Notes: generated by a model from the letters alone, not told the origin. Counted from the stretch's first letter, positions 8,949 to 18,294 are shown. The stretch: 64,000 nt of DNA from Bacteroides ovatus (GCF_001314995.1 NZ_CP012938.1:1922001-1986000), one strand, 5' to 3'. A program made the numbers and translations.

Positions 8949-10121
8949 TTATAATGCCAGACGGTAAATCTCTTTACTATCCTTTTTCGTTAATTTGACA
9001 TAGTTGCCAACCAACTCGCCTTTATTCCGGTGAAGGCTATCCGCAAGACGGTCGATATCCGGATTTTCAATACCGAGTTCCTTGAAAGTAACAGGTAGAC
9101 CGATGGAAGTAAAGAAGGTCTTCAGGCGGGAAATTCCTTCAAGGGCCACCGCCTTTTTATCAGCTGAATCTGCCACTCCCCACACGCGGATTGCATATTG
9201 GGCTATCTTATCTACATTATGTTCTGTCATCCATGTCATCCAGGCAGGGAAGATAACGGAAAGTCCCGCACCATGAGTTACATTGTAAATCGCACTGATT
9301 TCATGTTCAAGGAAGTGAGAAGCCCAGTCTTCTTCACAGCCTACGCCACAGGTTCCGTTATGGGCAATCGTTCCGCACCACATCAGATTGGCACGGGCTC
9401 CGTAGTTTTCAGGGTCTTTCATGACGGTGGTTGCCTCTTTGATGATGGCAAGCAGGGTACCTTCGCACAGGCGGTCGCCTATTTCTACTTCTTTGGTATT
9501 GGTGAAATAGCGTTCCATGATGTGCGCCATCATATCGGCAACGCCGCAAGCGGTTTGAAAAGGAGGAAGTGTGTAGGTCAGTTCCGGGTTCATCACGGCG
9601 AAAACGGGACGCAATACAGAGGGAGCACGGAGACTTAATTTCTGCAATCCATCGACTTTGGTGATTACAGTGTTACCGGAGCCCTCGCTTCCGGCTGCAG
9701 GAATCGTCAATACAACAGCTACTTTCAGTGCTTCCGCAACAACGGCTTTTCCGATGTAGAAGTCCCAAAAATCTCCGTCATAAGGAACTCCGGCTGCAAT
9801 GGCTTTTGCCGTATCGATTACGGAGCCACCACCCACGGCAAGCATCATGTCTACACTTTCTTTCCGGCAAAGGTCGATTCCTTCGTACACTTTCGTATCT
9901 ATCGGATTAGGCTGTACACCGCCCAGCATACAATAGGGAATGCCTACTTCCTGCAATGATTTCTCTACACGAGCCAACAAGCCGCTACGTATCACAGAAC
10001 CGCCACCATAAACAATCATGACTTTACGTGCACCGTATTTCTGTACTAATGCACCAGTCTGCGCTTCCGTATCCCGACCGAACACAAATTCGGTAGGGCT
10101 GTAAAAGATAAAATTATTCAT
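8949..10121 (-). CDS. Iron-containing alcohol dehydrogenase (YqhD/BdhA-like)
   Basis: A 390-residue NAD(P)H-dependent alcohol/aldehyde oxidoreductase. The N-terminus NFIFYSPTEFVFGRDTE and the nucleotide-binding GGGSVIDTAKAIAAG stretch (about residues 97-111) are typical of group III iron-type dehydrogenases. The metal-ligand region is present: DMMAHIMERYF (about 195-205), HNGTCG, and HGAGLSVIFPAW near residue 285. The usual length of the family is 380-390. The likely job is reducing aldehydes in the cytoplasm, as butanol-dehydrogenase-like enzymes do; the physiological substrate is not evident. It stands alone, with a terminator downstream and a possible TATATTTG -7 box at 10169-10176. Confidence 0.92.
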   Translation of the reverse strand: MNNFIFYSPTEFVFGRDTEAQTGALVQKYGARKVMIVYGGGSVIRSGLLARVEKSLQEVGIPYCMLGGVQPNPIDTKVYEGIDLCRKESVDMMLAVGGGSVIDTAKAIAAGVPYDGDFWDFYIGKAVVAEALKVAVVLTIPAAGSEGSGNTVITKVDGLQKLSLRAPSVLRPVFAVMNPELTYTLPPFQTACGVADMMAHIMERYFTNTKEVEIGDRLCEGTLLAIIKEATTVMKDPENYGARANLMWCGTIAHNGTCGVGCEEDWASHFLEHEISAIYNVTHGAGLSVIFPAWMTWMTEHNVDKIAQYAIRVWGVADSADKKAVALEGISRLKTFFTSIGLPVTFKELGIENPDIDRLADSLHRNKGELVGNYVKLTKKDSKEIYRLAL

Positions 10122-10260
10122 TATCGTTTTCTTTATAGGTCTTTTCGTAAGTCTTTTCTATATAGATCCAAATATAACTCCTTTTGCAAACGAGCCTTTC
10201 TATAAATCCTTTGATGGATTCTTTCATAGAAGGACTTATAGGTCAGACAAAGTTATAAAT

Positions 10261-11271
10261 TTAAGCAGAATATTTTTCTTTTGATTGTTTAAAATTTCCT
10301 ACTTTCATAAGTGCAAGGCCGATTACAATCCAGACCATCTCGCGTACCCGGGTAATCAAAGCGGCATAGACTCCGTAAGCTCCGGAAAGGGAAAGACCTC
10401 CCACAGCGAGGGCAAAACCTCCTTCACGACCTCCCAATTGCATGGGTAAAAAAAACAGAAGATTGGCAAGTAAAGAAGAAAAAGCCGCAATCAGACAGCA
10501 GTCGGCAAAGCTGACATTAGTAGTCAGTACGTTCAGTATCAGCCATATTTCAAGACAACTGACTACACGGGCGGTATATTCCAACAAAAGGGCACTATAA
10601 AAGGTTTGTTTCTTTTGTTGGTGGAGAAGGGCGATTTGTTTGTCTATATTTTCCAACTTCTCTTTATGCACGCTTGCAAAGTGAAGGACTTTCTTTTTCA
10701 GAAAAGGGATGCGACTACCCATACGGACAACAGCCACAGCCATCCCATGCCGATAACCTTTTATAAAAAGAGTAGCAATCAGCAGGCAAAAGACAGTAAT
10801 GGCTCCCAGAATGATTCCCATCACCCACCCCACCGGATACAGACAAACGTAAAGTAACACCGAACTTAACCAAAAGCAAAAGTGGGAAAAGATATGCATC
10901 ATCACATAAAGAATCACGGAAGAAGTGGCACGCTCTATTCCGATATAGGGTTTCAACTCCATAATGCGGTATGGCTCGCCACCCATCAACCCGACAGGAG
11001 TCACGTAATTAAGTGCAAAACCTGTTACTGTGAATTTATAGAGCCGAGCAAATGAAAAACCGGTCTTGCCACTACTGCGGATGATTATGTACCACGATAC
11101 TGTATTGATAAGATAGACAAATAGCCACAGCAACAAAACCAAAGGCAAATATACCCCTGCACGCTTCAGATTCGCCCAAAGCTCCTGATAATCCATATCG
11201 AAAGTGAATATCATTATCAGGACGGCGATAATACCAAAGGCGAGGAATATATTTCGGTACTTGTTCTTCAC
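10261..11271 (-). CDS. Flippase-like membrane protein (lysylphosphatidylglycerol synthase TM family, UPF0104)
   Basis: A 336-residue integral membrane protein with about eight hydrophobic segments. The family signatures are FALNYVTPVGLMGGEPYRIMELK (seen from about residue 94) and LPMQLGGREGGFALA near the C-terminus. Relatives include the membrane domain of lysyl-phosphatidylglycerol synthase/flippase and are presumed to move lipids or lipid-linked molecules. It is the last gene of the inositol-lipid cluster, 127 bp after the PAP2 gene, so moving an inositol lipid between leaflets is a reasonable inference but is not shown by sequence. The C-terminus is lysine-rich (KVGNFKQSKEKYSA). Confidence 0.8.
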   Translation of the reverse strand: MKNKYRNIFLAFGIIAVLIMIFTFDMDYQELWANLKRAGVYLPLVLLLWLFVYLINTVSWYIIIRSSGKTGFSFARLYKFTVTGFALNYVTPVGLMGGEPYRIMELKPYIGIERATSSVILYVMMHIFSHFCFWLSSVLLYVCLYPVGWVMGIILGAITVFCLLIATLFIKGYRHGMAVAVVRMGSRIPFLKKKVLHFASVHKEKLENIDKQIALLHQQKKQTFYSALLLEYTARVVSCLEIWLILNVLTTNVSFADCCLIAAFSSLLANLLFFLPMQLGGREGGFALAVGGLSLSGAYGVYAALITRVREMVWIVIGLALMKVGNFKQSKEKYSA

Positions 11272-11321
11272 TATTTTGTAGGACTTATATCTATTTTATA
11301 TAGGTATATATCTGCTTTTAT

Positions 11322-11365
11322 ATGAGTATATAGTTACTTCTTAGATGAGTATATGCTTACTTCTT
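11322..11365. repeat. Tandem 21-nt direct repeat upstream of the flippase gene
   Basis: Two copies, 11322-11342 and 11345-11365, read ATGAGTATAT-nn-TTACTTCTT and differ only at the two middle bases. They lie in an AT-rich gap between the PAP2 and flippase genes. They could be regulator sites or simple slippage; nothing more can be said. Confidence 0.6.
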
Positions 11366-11398
11366 GATGGATATATATCACTCTATTCACATATAACC

Positions 11399-12334
11399 TC
11401 ACTTTATATACGCATAATATCTTTCGAAAAATCTTTTGAACGCCGGGATTCTCATCAATACATACTCAAATACCAGCCAGCCGATTAATGCGCAAGAGAT
11501 GCCAAGTAATACATCAATGATATAATGATGGCAGGAATAAATAGCTGTTCCCCAAATGCCGACCATGATAATGGAGAAGAGGGTAATCACATACCATCTG
11601 CATTTACCAATAATGGCATACACTAATGCAACTACCATATAGGCCGCGTGCAGTGAAGGCACTGCCGCAAATACATTTGCATTACGCCCGTAGATTGAAT
11701 CAAAGATAGTCACTCCAAAGAATGCATCAAAGCGACCCAATCCTGCAACATTGCCCGGTGTGTTCAATATCGGTTCGAAGCCGTAGTTGATGGCATACCA
11801 GGGCGGAGCAGCCGGATGAATGTAATAACCGGCAAAGCCAATCAGATTGACGAACAAAAATACCAACGCAAAACGAAGGTAGGTTTTTCTTTCCTTCTTA
11901 AAATACAGGCAAAGACCGAACAGGATAGGAACGGGAACCCAACAAAGGTAGAAGATTCCGGCAAAAACGTCCGCTATCGGCCAGTTGTGTGCAGCGAAGT
12001 ATTCGCAAGGAGTAACCAGAAGACCATTATCCATTACTCCGAAAAGGGACTTTTCGAGATGATACAGTCCGGCCACGTCAATCGGGTTCACCTCGTAGTT
12101 AGGGCAAATACGCATCCAGTCATACGAAATTCCAAAAATGGCGAAAGGTAGCAGGGCTACTGCCAGCTTACGAGTAGGCAATCCGGCAAAGAATAAAACT
12201 AAATAGAGTACCGCCATCAACAGATGCTCGGAACGAAGTCCGATGAAGATACCTGTCAATAAAAGGAAAAGAGCCATAATGACTACCACAGTCAGGGTTT
12301 CTCTTTTCGACGGCATTTGAATGTTCTTTATCAT
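11399..12334 (-). CDS. PAP2-superfamily enzyme, likely inositol phosphosphingolipid synthase (AUR1-like)
   Basis: A 311-residue polytopic membrane protein. The PAP2 catalytic motifs are visible: AAVPSLHAAY (about residue 226, PSxHA) and YSCHHYIIDVLLG (about 267-279), with six or so hydrophobic segments. The same arrangement occurs in inositol phosphorylceramide synthases, which transfer phosphoinositol from phosphatidylinositol to ceramide. The neighbours (inositol-3-phosphate synthase, CDP-alcohol phosphotransferase, PgpA-like phosphatase) match the B. thetaiotaomicron BT_1522-BT_1526 cluster reported to make inositol lipids, in which the PAP2 member corresponds to the sphingolipid step. A plain lipid phosphatase is the alternative. 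Confidence 0.8.
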   Translation of the reverse strand: MIKNIQMPSKRETLTVVVIMALFLLLTGIFIGLRSEHLLMAVLYLVLFFAGLPTRKLAVALLPFAIFGISYDWMRICPNYEVNPIDVAGLYHLEKSLFGVMDNGLLVTPCEYFAAHNWPIADVFAGIFYLCWVPVPILFGLCLYFKKERKTYLRFALVFLFVNLIGFAGYYIHPAAPPWYAINYGFEPILNTPGNVAGLGRFDAFFGVTIFDSIYGRNANVFAAVPSLHAAYMVVALVYAIIGKCRWYVITLFSIIMVGIWGTAIYSCHHYIIDVLLGISCALIGWLVFEYVLMRIPAFKRFFERYYAYIK

Positions 12335-12363
12335 TATAACGTTTTGATTAGACGATTAGACTA

Positions 12364-12434
12364 TTTACTATTGGACTATTTACGATGTACTATTTAGGAT
12401 GTACGATGTAAATAGTAAATCGTCCAATAGTAAA
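12364..12434. repeat. Imperfect inverted repeat between PAP2 and CDP-alcohol phosphotransferase genes
   Basis: A 13-bp perfect arm TTTACTATTGGAC at 12364-12376 pairs with its complement at 12422-12434. The interior is filled with partial copies of TATTTAC and GATGTAC. It is a compact AT-rich dyad, of the kind often seen between Bacteroides genes; it could act as an attenuator or stabilise mRNA. Confidence 0.6.
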
Positions 12435-12439
12435 TTAAT

Positions 12440-13090
12440 TCATTCTTTCATCGCTTTATAGCAATGTCTCACTCGTGCAAAAGCCGTGATATTGGCAAAT
12501 ACAGCAACAAAAGCCAGAGGAACAATCAGAATCAGGATTGGTTCGAAAGCGGTAATATCTTTAAAAACACCACAGAACAAAGCTCCGAGACTGGTCAGTA
12601 CTACACGCTCCGGGCGCTGCATGAATCCTACTTTACATTCGATTCCCAAGCCTTCGGCACGGGCACGCACGTAGCTTACCATCAGCGAACCGATGAGTGC
12701 CACGAAAGCAATGAGTGCATAAAGGAAATAATCTTTCATTGATAAATAGTAACAGATACCGAAGAAAGTCATCAATTCACTGTAACGGTCGAGTACCGAA
12801 TCGTAAAGCGCACCGAACTTGGAACTCATATTGCCCAGGCGAGCCACACGCCCATCCATCATATCGAACAATCCGGCAAACAGAATCACACCTCCTGCCC
12901 AGCCGATAATGGCCAGATCGTTTTGTCCGCCATAAATGCCGGCATACACAAACATACCTGCCGCTACTACATTGAGCACAAATCCGGTAGTGGTGATAAA
13001 GTTGGGAGTGATCCCTATTTTAATCATTCCGCGTATCAGGGGATTGATAATCTTATAAATCAGCTGTTGTAAATAATCTCTGTAATTCAT
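12440..13090 (-). CDS. CDP-alcohol phosphatidyltransferase, likely phosphatidylinositol-phosphate synthase
   Basis: A 216-residue membrane enzyme with the complete CDP-alcohol phosphotransferase motif D-x2-DG-x2-AR-x8-G-x3-D-x3-D, visible as [12 protein letters not shown]...GALYDSVLD at about residues 75-101. Such enzymes exchange CMP of CDP-diacylglycerol for an alcohol. With an inositol-3-phosphate synthase and a PgpA-like phosphatase in the same cluster, inositol phosphate is the likely acceptor, giving phosphatidylinositol phosphate. The inositol specificity is inferred from context and from the similar B. thetaiotaomicron cluster. About five membrane segments flank the motif. Confidence 0.88.
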   Translation of the reverse strand: MNYRDYLQQLIYKIINPLIRGMIKIGITPNFITTTGFVLNVVAAGMFVYAGIYGGQNDLAIIGWAGGVILFAGLFDMMDGRVARLGNMSSKFGALYDSVLDRYSELMTFFGICYYLSMKDYFLYALIAFVALIGSLMVSYVRARAEGLGIECKVGFMQRPERVVLTSLGALFCGVFKDITAFEPILILIVPLAFVAVFANITAFARVRHCYKAMKE

Positions 13091-13184
13091 CTGTTTAAAT
13101 CTGTTTATATCTAAATCTTCTGTTTTTTCAATCTGTATATATCTAATTCTTTCGTTTTTTCATCAGTCTTTTCAATCCGTTTTT

Positions 13185-13682
13185 TCAGTTTCTTTTTCCG
13201 AATAAACTTCTGATATCTATATTCCGGTAAACAAAAAAGCGCTGCATATTATAATTCCAAAACAGTGCCACGATGATTGCCACTACCACTTTAGGGATAA
13301 TGAAGAAATCTCCGAAATACAGGCTAAGTGTGTTGCGTACCCAGGGAATCTTCGCCAATGATTCCGTCAGTGCATACGTTCCCCACGTATTGAGCCAAAC
13401 GCTGCAAACCCATACAAGGACAAATTTTACGGCAACGTGTGTTTTCTTTCCTTTCGATTTAAAAGTCCATTTATAGTTGATAACACAATTAACGATTCCT
13501 CCATAGATAGCCCCCGCCAGGGTGGCATATACATAGTAGACATCAAACAGCCTGACTAGAAGAATCGTAACGAGAAAGTCTGCAATAGTTGCCATTTGAG
13601 CAGAAAGCTGCGCCCTCAAGAACATGAAGATGCCGCCTTTCTGGGAAATCATCCGTGCAACTTTTTTCAGCCAATCACCCAT
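13185..13682 (-). CDS. GtrA-like four-helix membrane protein
   Basis: A 165-residue protein with four hydrophobic helices. It has GtrA family features: FLRAQLSAQMATIADFLVTILL at the start and 'GGIVNCVINYKWTFKSK' after the second helix, then a second pair of helices ending in WNYNMQRFFVYRN. GtrA proteins are thought to help move lipid-linked sugars. It overlaps the 3' end of the PgpA-like gene by 16 bp, so the two are co-expressed. Its role in the inositol-lipid cluster is unknown; handling or flipping a lipid intermediate is a guess. Confidence 0.8.
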   Translation of the reverse strand: MGDWLKKVARMISQKGGIFMFLRAQLSAQMATIADFLVTILLVRLFDVYYVYATLAGAIYGGIVNCVINYKWTFKSKGKKTHVAVKFVLVWVCSVWLNTWGTYALTESLAKIPWVRNTLSLYFGDFFIIPKVVVAIIVALFWNYNMQRFFVYRNIDIRSLFGKRN

Positions 13683-14146
13683 CTCGCTCCCACTAACAAA
13701 ATAAAACTATACACTCCCGCCAAAACATCGTCCATCATCACACCTACTCCACCTTTCAGGCTTTCCATACGGCGTATGCCCAACGGCTTGGCTATATCAA
13801 AGATACGGAACAGGGCAAAAGCCGCAATCACATACCAGAACCAACGATCGTCATTGGGAACAGCCAACAACGGTATCCACACTCCCACCATCTCGTCCAC
13901 TACCACACGCGAAGGATCTTCCCCCCAATAAGTTTCCAGTTTATTGGCAGCCCAAATGCCGGCGAATGTAAATACAATCACCAAAGCGGCAGTCAGCCAT
14001 AATACCCAAGAGAAAGGAAGGAGAAAATAAAGTGCAATCCAAATGATAGAAGCCAGTAACGCCCCAGCCGTGCCGGGAGCAAAAGGAGAAAAACCGGAGC
14101 CAAAGCCCGTGCCTATAAAAACAGGTAGAAAGGGAGGACGCTTCAT
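13667..14146 (-). CDS. PgpA-like phosphatase, likely phosphatidylinositol-phosphate phosphatase
   Basis: A 159-residue membrane protein of the phosphatidylglycerophosphatase A family. Diagnostic segments are GTGFGSGFSPFAPGTAGAL (about 12-30), VVVDEMVGVWIPLL (about 80-93) and FRIFDIAKPLGIRRMESL followed by GGVGVMMDDVLAG. In E. coli PgpA dephosphorylates phosphatidylglycerophosphate. Here the gene lies next to an inositol-3-phosphate synthase and a CDP-alcohol phosphotransferase, so dephosphorylation of phosphatidylinositol phosphate is more likely; a PgpA role cannot be ruled out. It overlaps the GtrA-like gene downstream. Confidence 0.88.
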   Translation of the reverse strand: MKRPPFLPVFIGTGFGSGFSPFAPGTAGALLASIIWIALYFLLPFSWVLWLTAALVIVFTFAGIWAANKLETYWGEDPSRVVVDEMVGVWIPLLAVPNDDRWFWYVIAAFALFRIFDIAKPLGIRRMESLKGGVGVMMDDVLAGVYSFILLVGARWVIG

Positions 14147-14232
14147 TTATTACTAATTACTAATTACAAACTACGAGTCGGTTGTGTCACGAGTCCCCCA
14201 ACGAATGGGGAATTTGTACAATAAAAAAGTAA

Positions 14233-14289
14233 AAGTTGAGGTTGAGCATCCACCAGTCTTTATAGGATGGTAAATCTCAATCTCAACTT
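14233..14289 (-). terminator. Long hairpin after inositol-3-phosphate synthase
   Basis: A 14-bp stem (AAGTTGAGRTTGAG against its complement, one wobble) at 14233-14246 and 14276-14289 with a 29-nt loop. On the minus strand it starts about 19 bp after the stop codon at 14308 and is followed by TTTACTTTTTTATT, as expected for an intrinsic terminator. It would separate the synthase gene from the rest of the inositol-lipid cluster or attenuate read-through. Confidence 0.75.
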
Positions 14290-14307
14290 ATTATTTGGGG
14301 TTACTGA

Positions 14308-15597
14308 TTAAGCTAAGTAATCAGGTTCTTTTTCACCAATCATGTTACGCAATGTCTGTTTTACCATTCTCCATTGTGTAAACAAGTCGTGTTCGGGCTG
14401 ATGTTCGAAATCGTGCATCGGGCTCTTGCAGAAGAATGACAACCAAGTCTGGATGCCACACATACCTGCACGCATTGCCAAGTCGCTGAACAACACAAGG
14501 TCAAGAGCGATAGGAGCTGCAAGGATAGAGTCGCGGCAAAGGAAGTTCACCTTGATTTCCATCGGGTAGCCCATCCATCCGAAGATGTCGATGTTGTCCC
14601 ATGCTTCTTTGTTGTCTTTGCGGGGAGGATAGTAGTTGATACGTACTTTATGATAAACATCTCCGTAGAGATCCGGATATTTTTCTGGTTCGAAGATAGT
14701 GTCGATTACAGACAGCTTGCTGACTTCTTTTGTCTTGAAGTTGTCCGGATCATCAAGCACTTCACCGTCGCGGTTACCGAGGATATTGGTAGAGAACCAA
14801 CCGTTCACACCCAGCATACGGGTTTTGAACATCGGAGCCAATACGGTTTTCATCAATGTCTGACCACTCTTGAAGTCTTTACCGGAGATAGGTACATTCT
14901 TTTGTTTAGAGAATTCCCACATAGCAGGAGTATCCACACACAAGTTAGGAGCACCCATTACGAACGGAGCGTCTTCTGCAATCGCAGCATACGCGTAACA
15001 CATACTCGGAGAAATCACGTCTGTATTGTTTTCCTTCATTGCTTTCTCTAAAGCAGCGAGTGACATGTGTTCGTCAGACAGCGGAATGTAAATTTCAGTA
15101 CTTGCAGCCCAAAGCACCACTACGCGTTCGCAGTTGTTAGCAGCCTTGAAGTCGCGGATATCCTGACGAAGTTGTTCTACCATTTCCCAACGGGTAGCGG
15201 CCTTCTTCACGTGTGTACCGTTCAGACGTTTTGCCCAGTTGTGATCGAAAGCAGCCGGCATCGGTTTGATAGCTTCCAACTCTTCTTTTACTCCATTCAG
15301 GTCTTTTTCTTTCAAAACCTCGGCGTACATAGCAGCTTCGTATGCGTTGTCCGGGAAAATATCCCATCCTCCGAAAACAATGTCTTCCAAATTCGTCAAA
15401 GGCACAACGTCCTTGATGAGTTTTTCTTCGTTGTTCTCCATGCGCATTGTGGCTAACTGTGTAATAGATCCTATCGGTTTTGCCAGTCCCTTGCGAGAGG
15501 CTAGTGTACCTACAATCATCGTGGTAGCTACCGCACCACCCACTCCAACTACCAGTACGCCAAGACGCCCGGTAGCGGGTTTAATTTCTTGTTTCAT
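14308..15597 (-). CDS. Inositol-3-phosphate synthase
   Basis: A 429-residue enzyme that converts glucose 6-phosphate to myo-inositol 3-phosphate with NAD. The Rossmann start is GVLVVGVGGAVATTMIVG (about residues 13-30). The family's catalytic region is visible as SGQTLMKTVLAPMF, GVNGWFSTNILGNRDGEVL and KVRINYYPPR, and FLCRDSILAAPIALDLV near residue 352. Length is that of bacterial synthases of this type. It supplies inositol phosphate for the lipid genes downstream. A TATTTTTG box at 15631-15638 could be its -7 promoter element; no clear -33 is seen. A terminator hairpin follows the gene, so it may also be made separately from the lipid genes. Confidence 0.93.
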   Translation of the reverse strand: MKQEIKPATGRLGVLVVGVGGAVATTMIVGTLASRKGLAKPIGSITQLATMRMENNEEKLIKDVVPLTNLEDIVFGGWDIFPDNAYEAAMYAEVLKEKDLNGVKEELEAIKPMPAAFDHNWAKRLNGTHVKKAATRWEMVEQLRQDIRDFKAANNCERVVVLWAASTEIYIPLSDEHMSLAALEKAMKENNTDVISPSMCYAYAAIAEDAPFVMGAPNLCVDTPAMWEFSKQKNVPISGKDFKSGQTLMKTVLAPMFKTRMLGVNGWFSTNILGNRDGEVLDDPDNFKTKEVSKLSVIDTIFEPEKYPDLYGDVYHKVRINYYPPRKDNKEAWDNIDIFGWMGYPMEIKVNFLCRDSILAAPIALDLVLFSDLAMRAGMCGIQTWLSFFCKSPMHDFEHQPEHDLFTQWRMVKQTLRNMIGEKEPDYLA

Positions 15598-15705
15598 TTC
15601 TATTCTATTAAAATTAAACTAAAATTGATGCAAAAATAAGATTAATTAATTACTAATACGGTCTTTATTTGTCATATAAACATTGCAATTAGCAGGATTT
15701 AACTT

Positions 15706-18258
15706 TTAAAAGGTCATGTGGAGACTTATTCTCAAGCCTGATCTGTCAATCCCGGGCGAATCACGATAAGTGAGCCTCCAGATATAGTCCAAACGTAACA
15801 CCTTGAAAATGTTTTCAATACCGACACCCGCCTCCACATAAGGTGTTTTTCCCATTGTTTGTGTGTTCTCTATCGGAAAAGCGAACAAACCGTCGCTCAA
15901 AGCCGGGTTGTTTTTATCGCTCAAATGTCCATATAATCCACGACAGGAAACTATTTCTCTCCATTTAAGTTTTTTCAACAACGGTACCCGGTTGAACAGC
16001 CATCCGTTGAGGAAATAAGTAACATCCCACGAGAAATATTCATCGTTCATAAACTCCATCGCATTCATCAACGAGTAAGATTCCGGTTGGATGGTATAAG
16101 AAAGGTTGGCATTAGGCATGATAAGCAACGGAAAAGGTACTTTATCCCACACTTTACCTGCTTTTAGTATAACGTCCGTATAGCCGAACGCGGAAAACCA
16201 GAAGCGTTTCTGAATACCGGCTTCGGTATGATTGTAAGTGTAATCGCTGCCCAACACTCCTTTTCCGGCAATGGTATGCGACAAGGTAAACACCGGTGCA
16301 TCCAACGATACGGGAAAACGGTTCCATTGGGTCTGGAAGAATTTCTCATTCGAAGCATAACGCAACTTCAACTCTGCGGCACTGATAGAGAAATCTTTTA
16401 CCGGGGTGTAGGTATCTCCTTCTTTCTTTAAAAAAGGAATCAGGTAGGAGGACTCATCTTTCCGTGTACGTGCTGTCAACTGGAAAGAAAAGCCGGAATA
16501 AAACTCATTGGTATAGGTCATCTCCGCCTGCCGGAAATAGCCGATACGGTCGTCCTTCTCACGTTTCAAGGCCAGAAACACATTGTCTTTGCTTGTATAC
16601 AGGTAATTTTGTCCGTACTGGTTCACATCTGATTCGTAACGCAATTTCAATGAATGGATGGGAAATTCGTTGGCGTATTCTTTCTTCTTCTTGAAAGAAT
16701 ATTCCAGTTCCGCCAATCCTTTCACTCTTTCATCTTTAAACCCGTAAGCCACATATCCTTTGCCAAACAGGTGCGGATTGAGCCAGGCGGTAGTCATACC
16801 TCCGGCACGGATACGGGGACCTTCCAATGTGTTACCGCTGATAGTGGCATTCATCGGGCCGATATAGAAAAGCGGCGCTTCTTTGGAGGTAGGAATATAT
16901 CCCGTAAAGAGAATGGAGAGTACTTTCTCCGTCCAGTAATATACCGGATAACTGCGTAATTGTGTCATCAGGCGGTCTACCGAGTTTTCCTGCTGGGAGA
17001 TAGCGGCTTGCGGACGATTCTCCGCCCAGAATGTTTCGGGACGCGACAGGGCTTCCGTCTCTTCAATAATACGTTCGGGTTTGGTGAAGGCTTTGTCGGC
17101 TTCGGCAGTCGGCGTAAAGGTGTAGTTGCTGTAATCCGCTACACGGCGGGCAAAAATACCGTCCTGTCCTTCGGTCAGTTTAAACTCAACAGTGATACTT
17201 TCATGATCGAGCAGACGTGTGCCGTCTTCAGCGCGCTTAAATTCCTGTTCGAGCAACATGTAGTCTACAAAGTTCAGGTTTATCTTTTTGGAAAAGTTGA
17301 ATACGGCACGTTTAACAAAGTAAGTAGAGTCGAGCGTCACATACAGGTGTCCGTTGAAACCGAAAGACTCGGAATTAAAAGGTGTGAAAGCAAGGTCTGC
17401 ACAAGGCTCTCCAGCAATCTGCAACGTGTCCATCAGGTAATATTTATAAAAGCCTGTGCCGATACGGGACAAGGGACTGACAAACTTATTTGTAAACAGG
17501 GAAATGTTGTTTTCGTAGATATCGACGTCTTTAAAGACTTCATTGATGGCTGCCTGCATCCCTTGTTTAGAAAGAAACTCATCGACACCGGCCTGTTTGC
17601 GCCCTTTCACCCATTGCTTCTCGGAACGGGGAGATTTCCGGTAATAGTCTGTGGCAAGCAGTTCACGGGCTGATACCGTCAGAATCGGTTTACCGGTAAC
17701 AGCAGAAGTATCTACATATTCCGTCAGGAAATCAAATTTACGATATAGCCATTTTTTCTGTTTCTCTTCATCGAAGTTATTCAACGCAAAGGTGGTCTTT
17801 TCATAACGTTCGCGTTGCCAGAAGTCTTTCTCGTAGGGAGAGTAGTTGTCACGGCTTTCAATCATACGGCGGACAAATTCTACGGCGGGATTATCTTTCT
17901 TCCGGTAGTGCTCACGTTTGGGTTTGACTACCACTTCACCAAGCGCGTATTCGGTAGGCGCAAGTGCTACTTTATAGGATGCATTACGGGCAGGGCGAAT
18001 GGTGCGGACATAGTCATTATATCCGATTACAGAGATTACAAGCACTGCTTCGGAGCGGTGGGTTTTGAAGTAAAAGCGTCCGTCGCTTCCGGTAGTAGTT
18101 CCTTCGGTCGTGTCTTTTAAGCGTACAGATGCATAAGGCAAAGGTTCTTTGGTCAGAGAATCAGTCACCACCCCTTGTACCACATACTGCGCACTGAGCG
18201 GAATACTGATAGCCAATAAAAGAAAGAGCGTCAATGTGCCTTTTTTCATTAATCTCAT
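15706..18258 (-). CDS. DUF5686 outer-membrane protein with carboxypeptidase-regulatory-like domain
   Basis: An 850-residue exported protein. A signal peptide (MKKGTLTLFLLLAISIPLSAQ from Met4) is followed by a carboxypeptidase-regulatory-like beta sandwich at about residues 26-100 (GVVTDSLTKEPLPYASVRL, TGSDGRFYF). The remaining 700 residues match the pattern of DUF5686, with beta-barrel-like strands rich in aromatic residues and ending in RISLHMTF, typical of an outer-membrane barrel with a terminal phenylalanine. Function is unknown. It has its own -7 box (TACCTTTG, minus strand) at 18287-18294, 97 bp after the sensor kinase gene, so it may be separately expressed. Confidence 0.8.
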   Translation of the reverse strand: MRLMKKGTLTLFLLLAISIPLSAQYVVQGVVTDSLTKEPLPYASVRLKDTTEGTTTGSDGRFYFKTHRSEAVLVISVIGYNDYVRTIRPARNASYKVALAPTEYALGEVVVKPKREHYRKKDNPAVEFVRRMIESRDNYSPYEKDFWQRERYEKTTFALNNFDEEKQKKWLYRKFDFLTEYVDTSAVTGKPILTVSARELLATDYYRKSPRSEKQWVKGRKQAGVDEFLSKQGMQAAINEVFKDVDIYENNISLFTNKFVSPLSRIGTGFYKYYLMDTLQIAGEPCADLAFTPFNSESFGFNGHLYVTLDSTYFVKRAVFNFSKKINLNFVDYMLLEQEFKRAEDGTRLLDHESITVEFKLTEGQDGIFARRVADYSNYTFTPTAEADKAFTKPERIIEETEALSRPETFWAENRPQAAISQQENSVDRLMTQLRSYPVYYWTEKVLSILFTGYIPTSKEAPLFYIGPMNATISGNTLEGPRIRAGGMTTAWLNPHLFGKGYVAYGFKDERVKGLAELEYSFKKKKEYANEFPIHSLKLRYESDVNQYGQNYLYTSKDNVFLALKREKDDRIGYFRQAEMTYTNEFYSGFSFQLTARTRKDESSYLIPFLKKEGDTYTPVKDFSISAAELKLRYASNEKFFQTQWNRFPVSLDAPVFTLSHTIAGKGVLGSDYTYNHTEAGIQKRFWFSAFGYTDVILKAGKVWDKVPFPLLIMPNANLSYTIQPESYSLMNAMEFMNDEYFSWDVTYFLNGWLFNRVPLLKKLKWREIVSCRGLYGHLSDKNNPALSDGLFAFPIENTQTMGKTPYVEAGVGIENIFKVLRLDYIWRLTYRDSPGIDRSGLRISLHMTF

Positions 18259-18286
18259 ACCTTAAATCCTATTGAATTGAGCGGGG

Positions 18287-18294
18287 CAAAGGTA
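18287..18294 (-). promoter_or_regulatory. Possible -7 box for the DUF5686 gene
   Basis: TACCTTTG on the minus strand fits TAnnTTTG and lies about 29 bp before the start codon. No well-spaced -33 TTG is seen. Confidence 0.4.
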
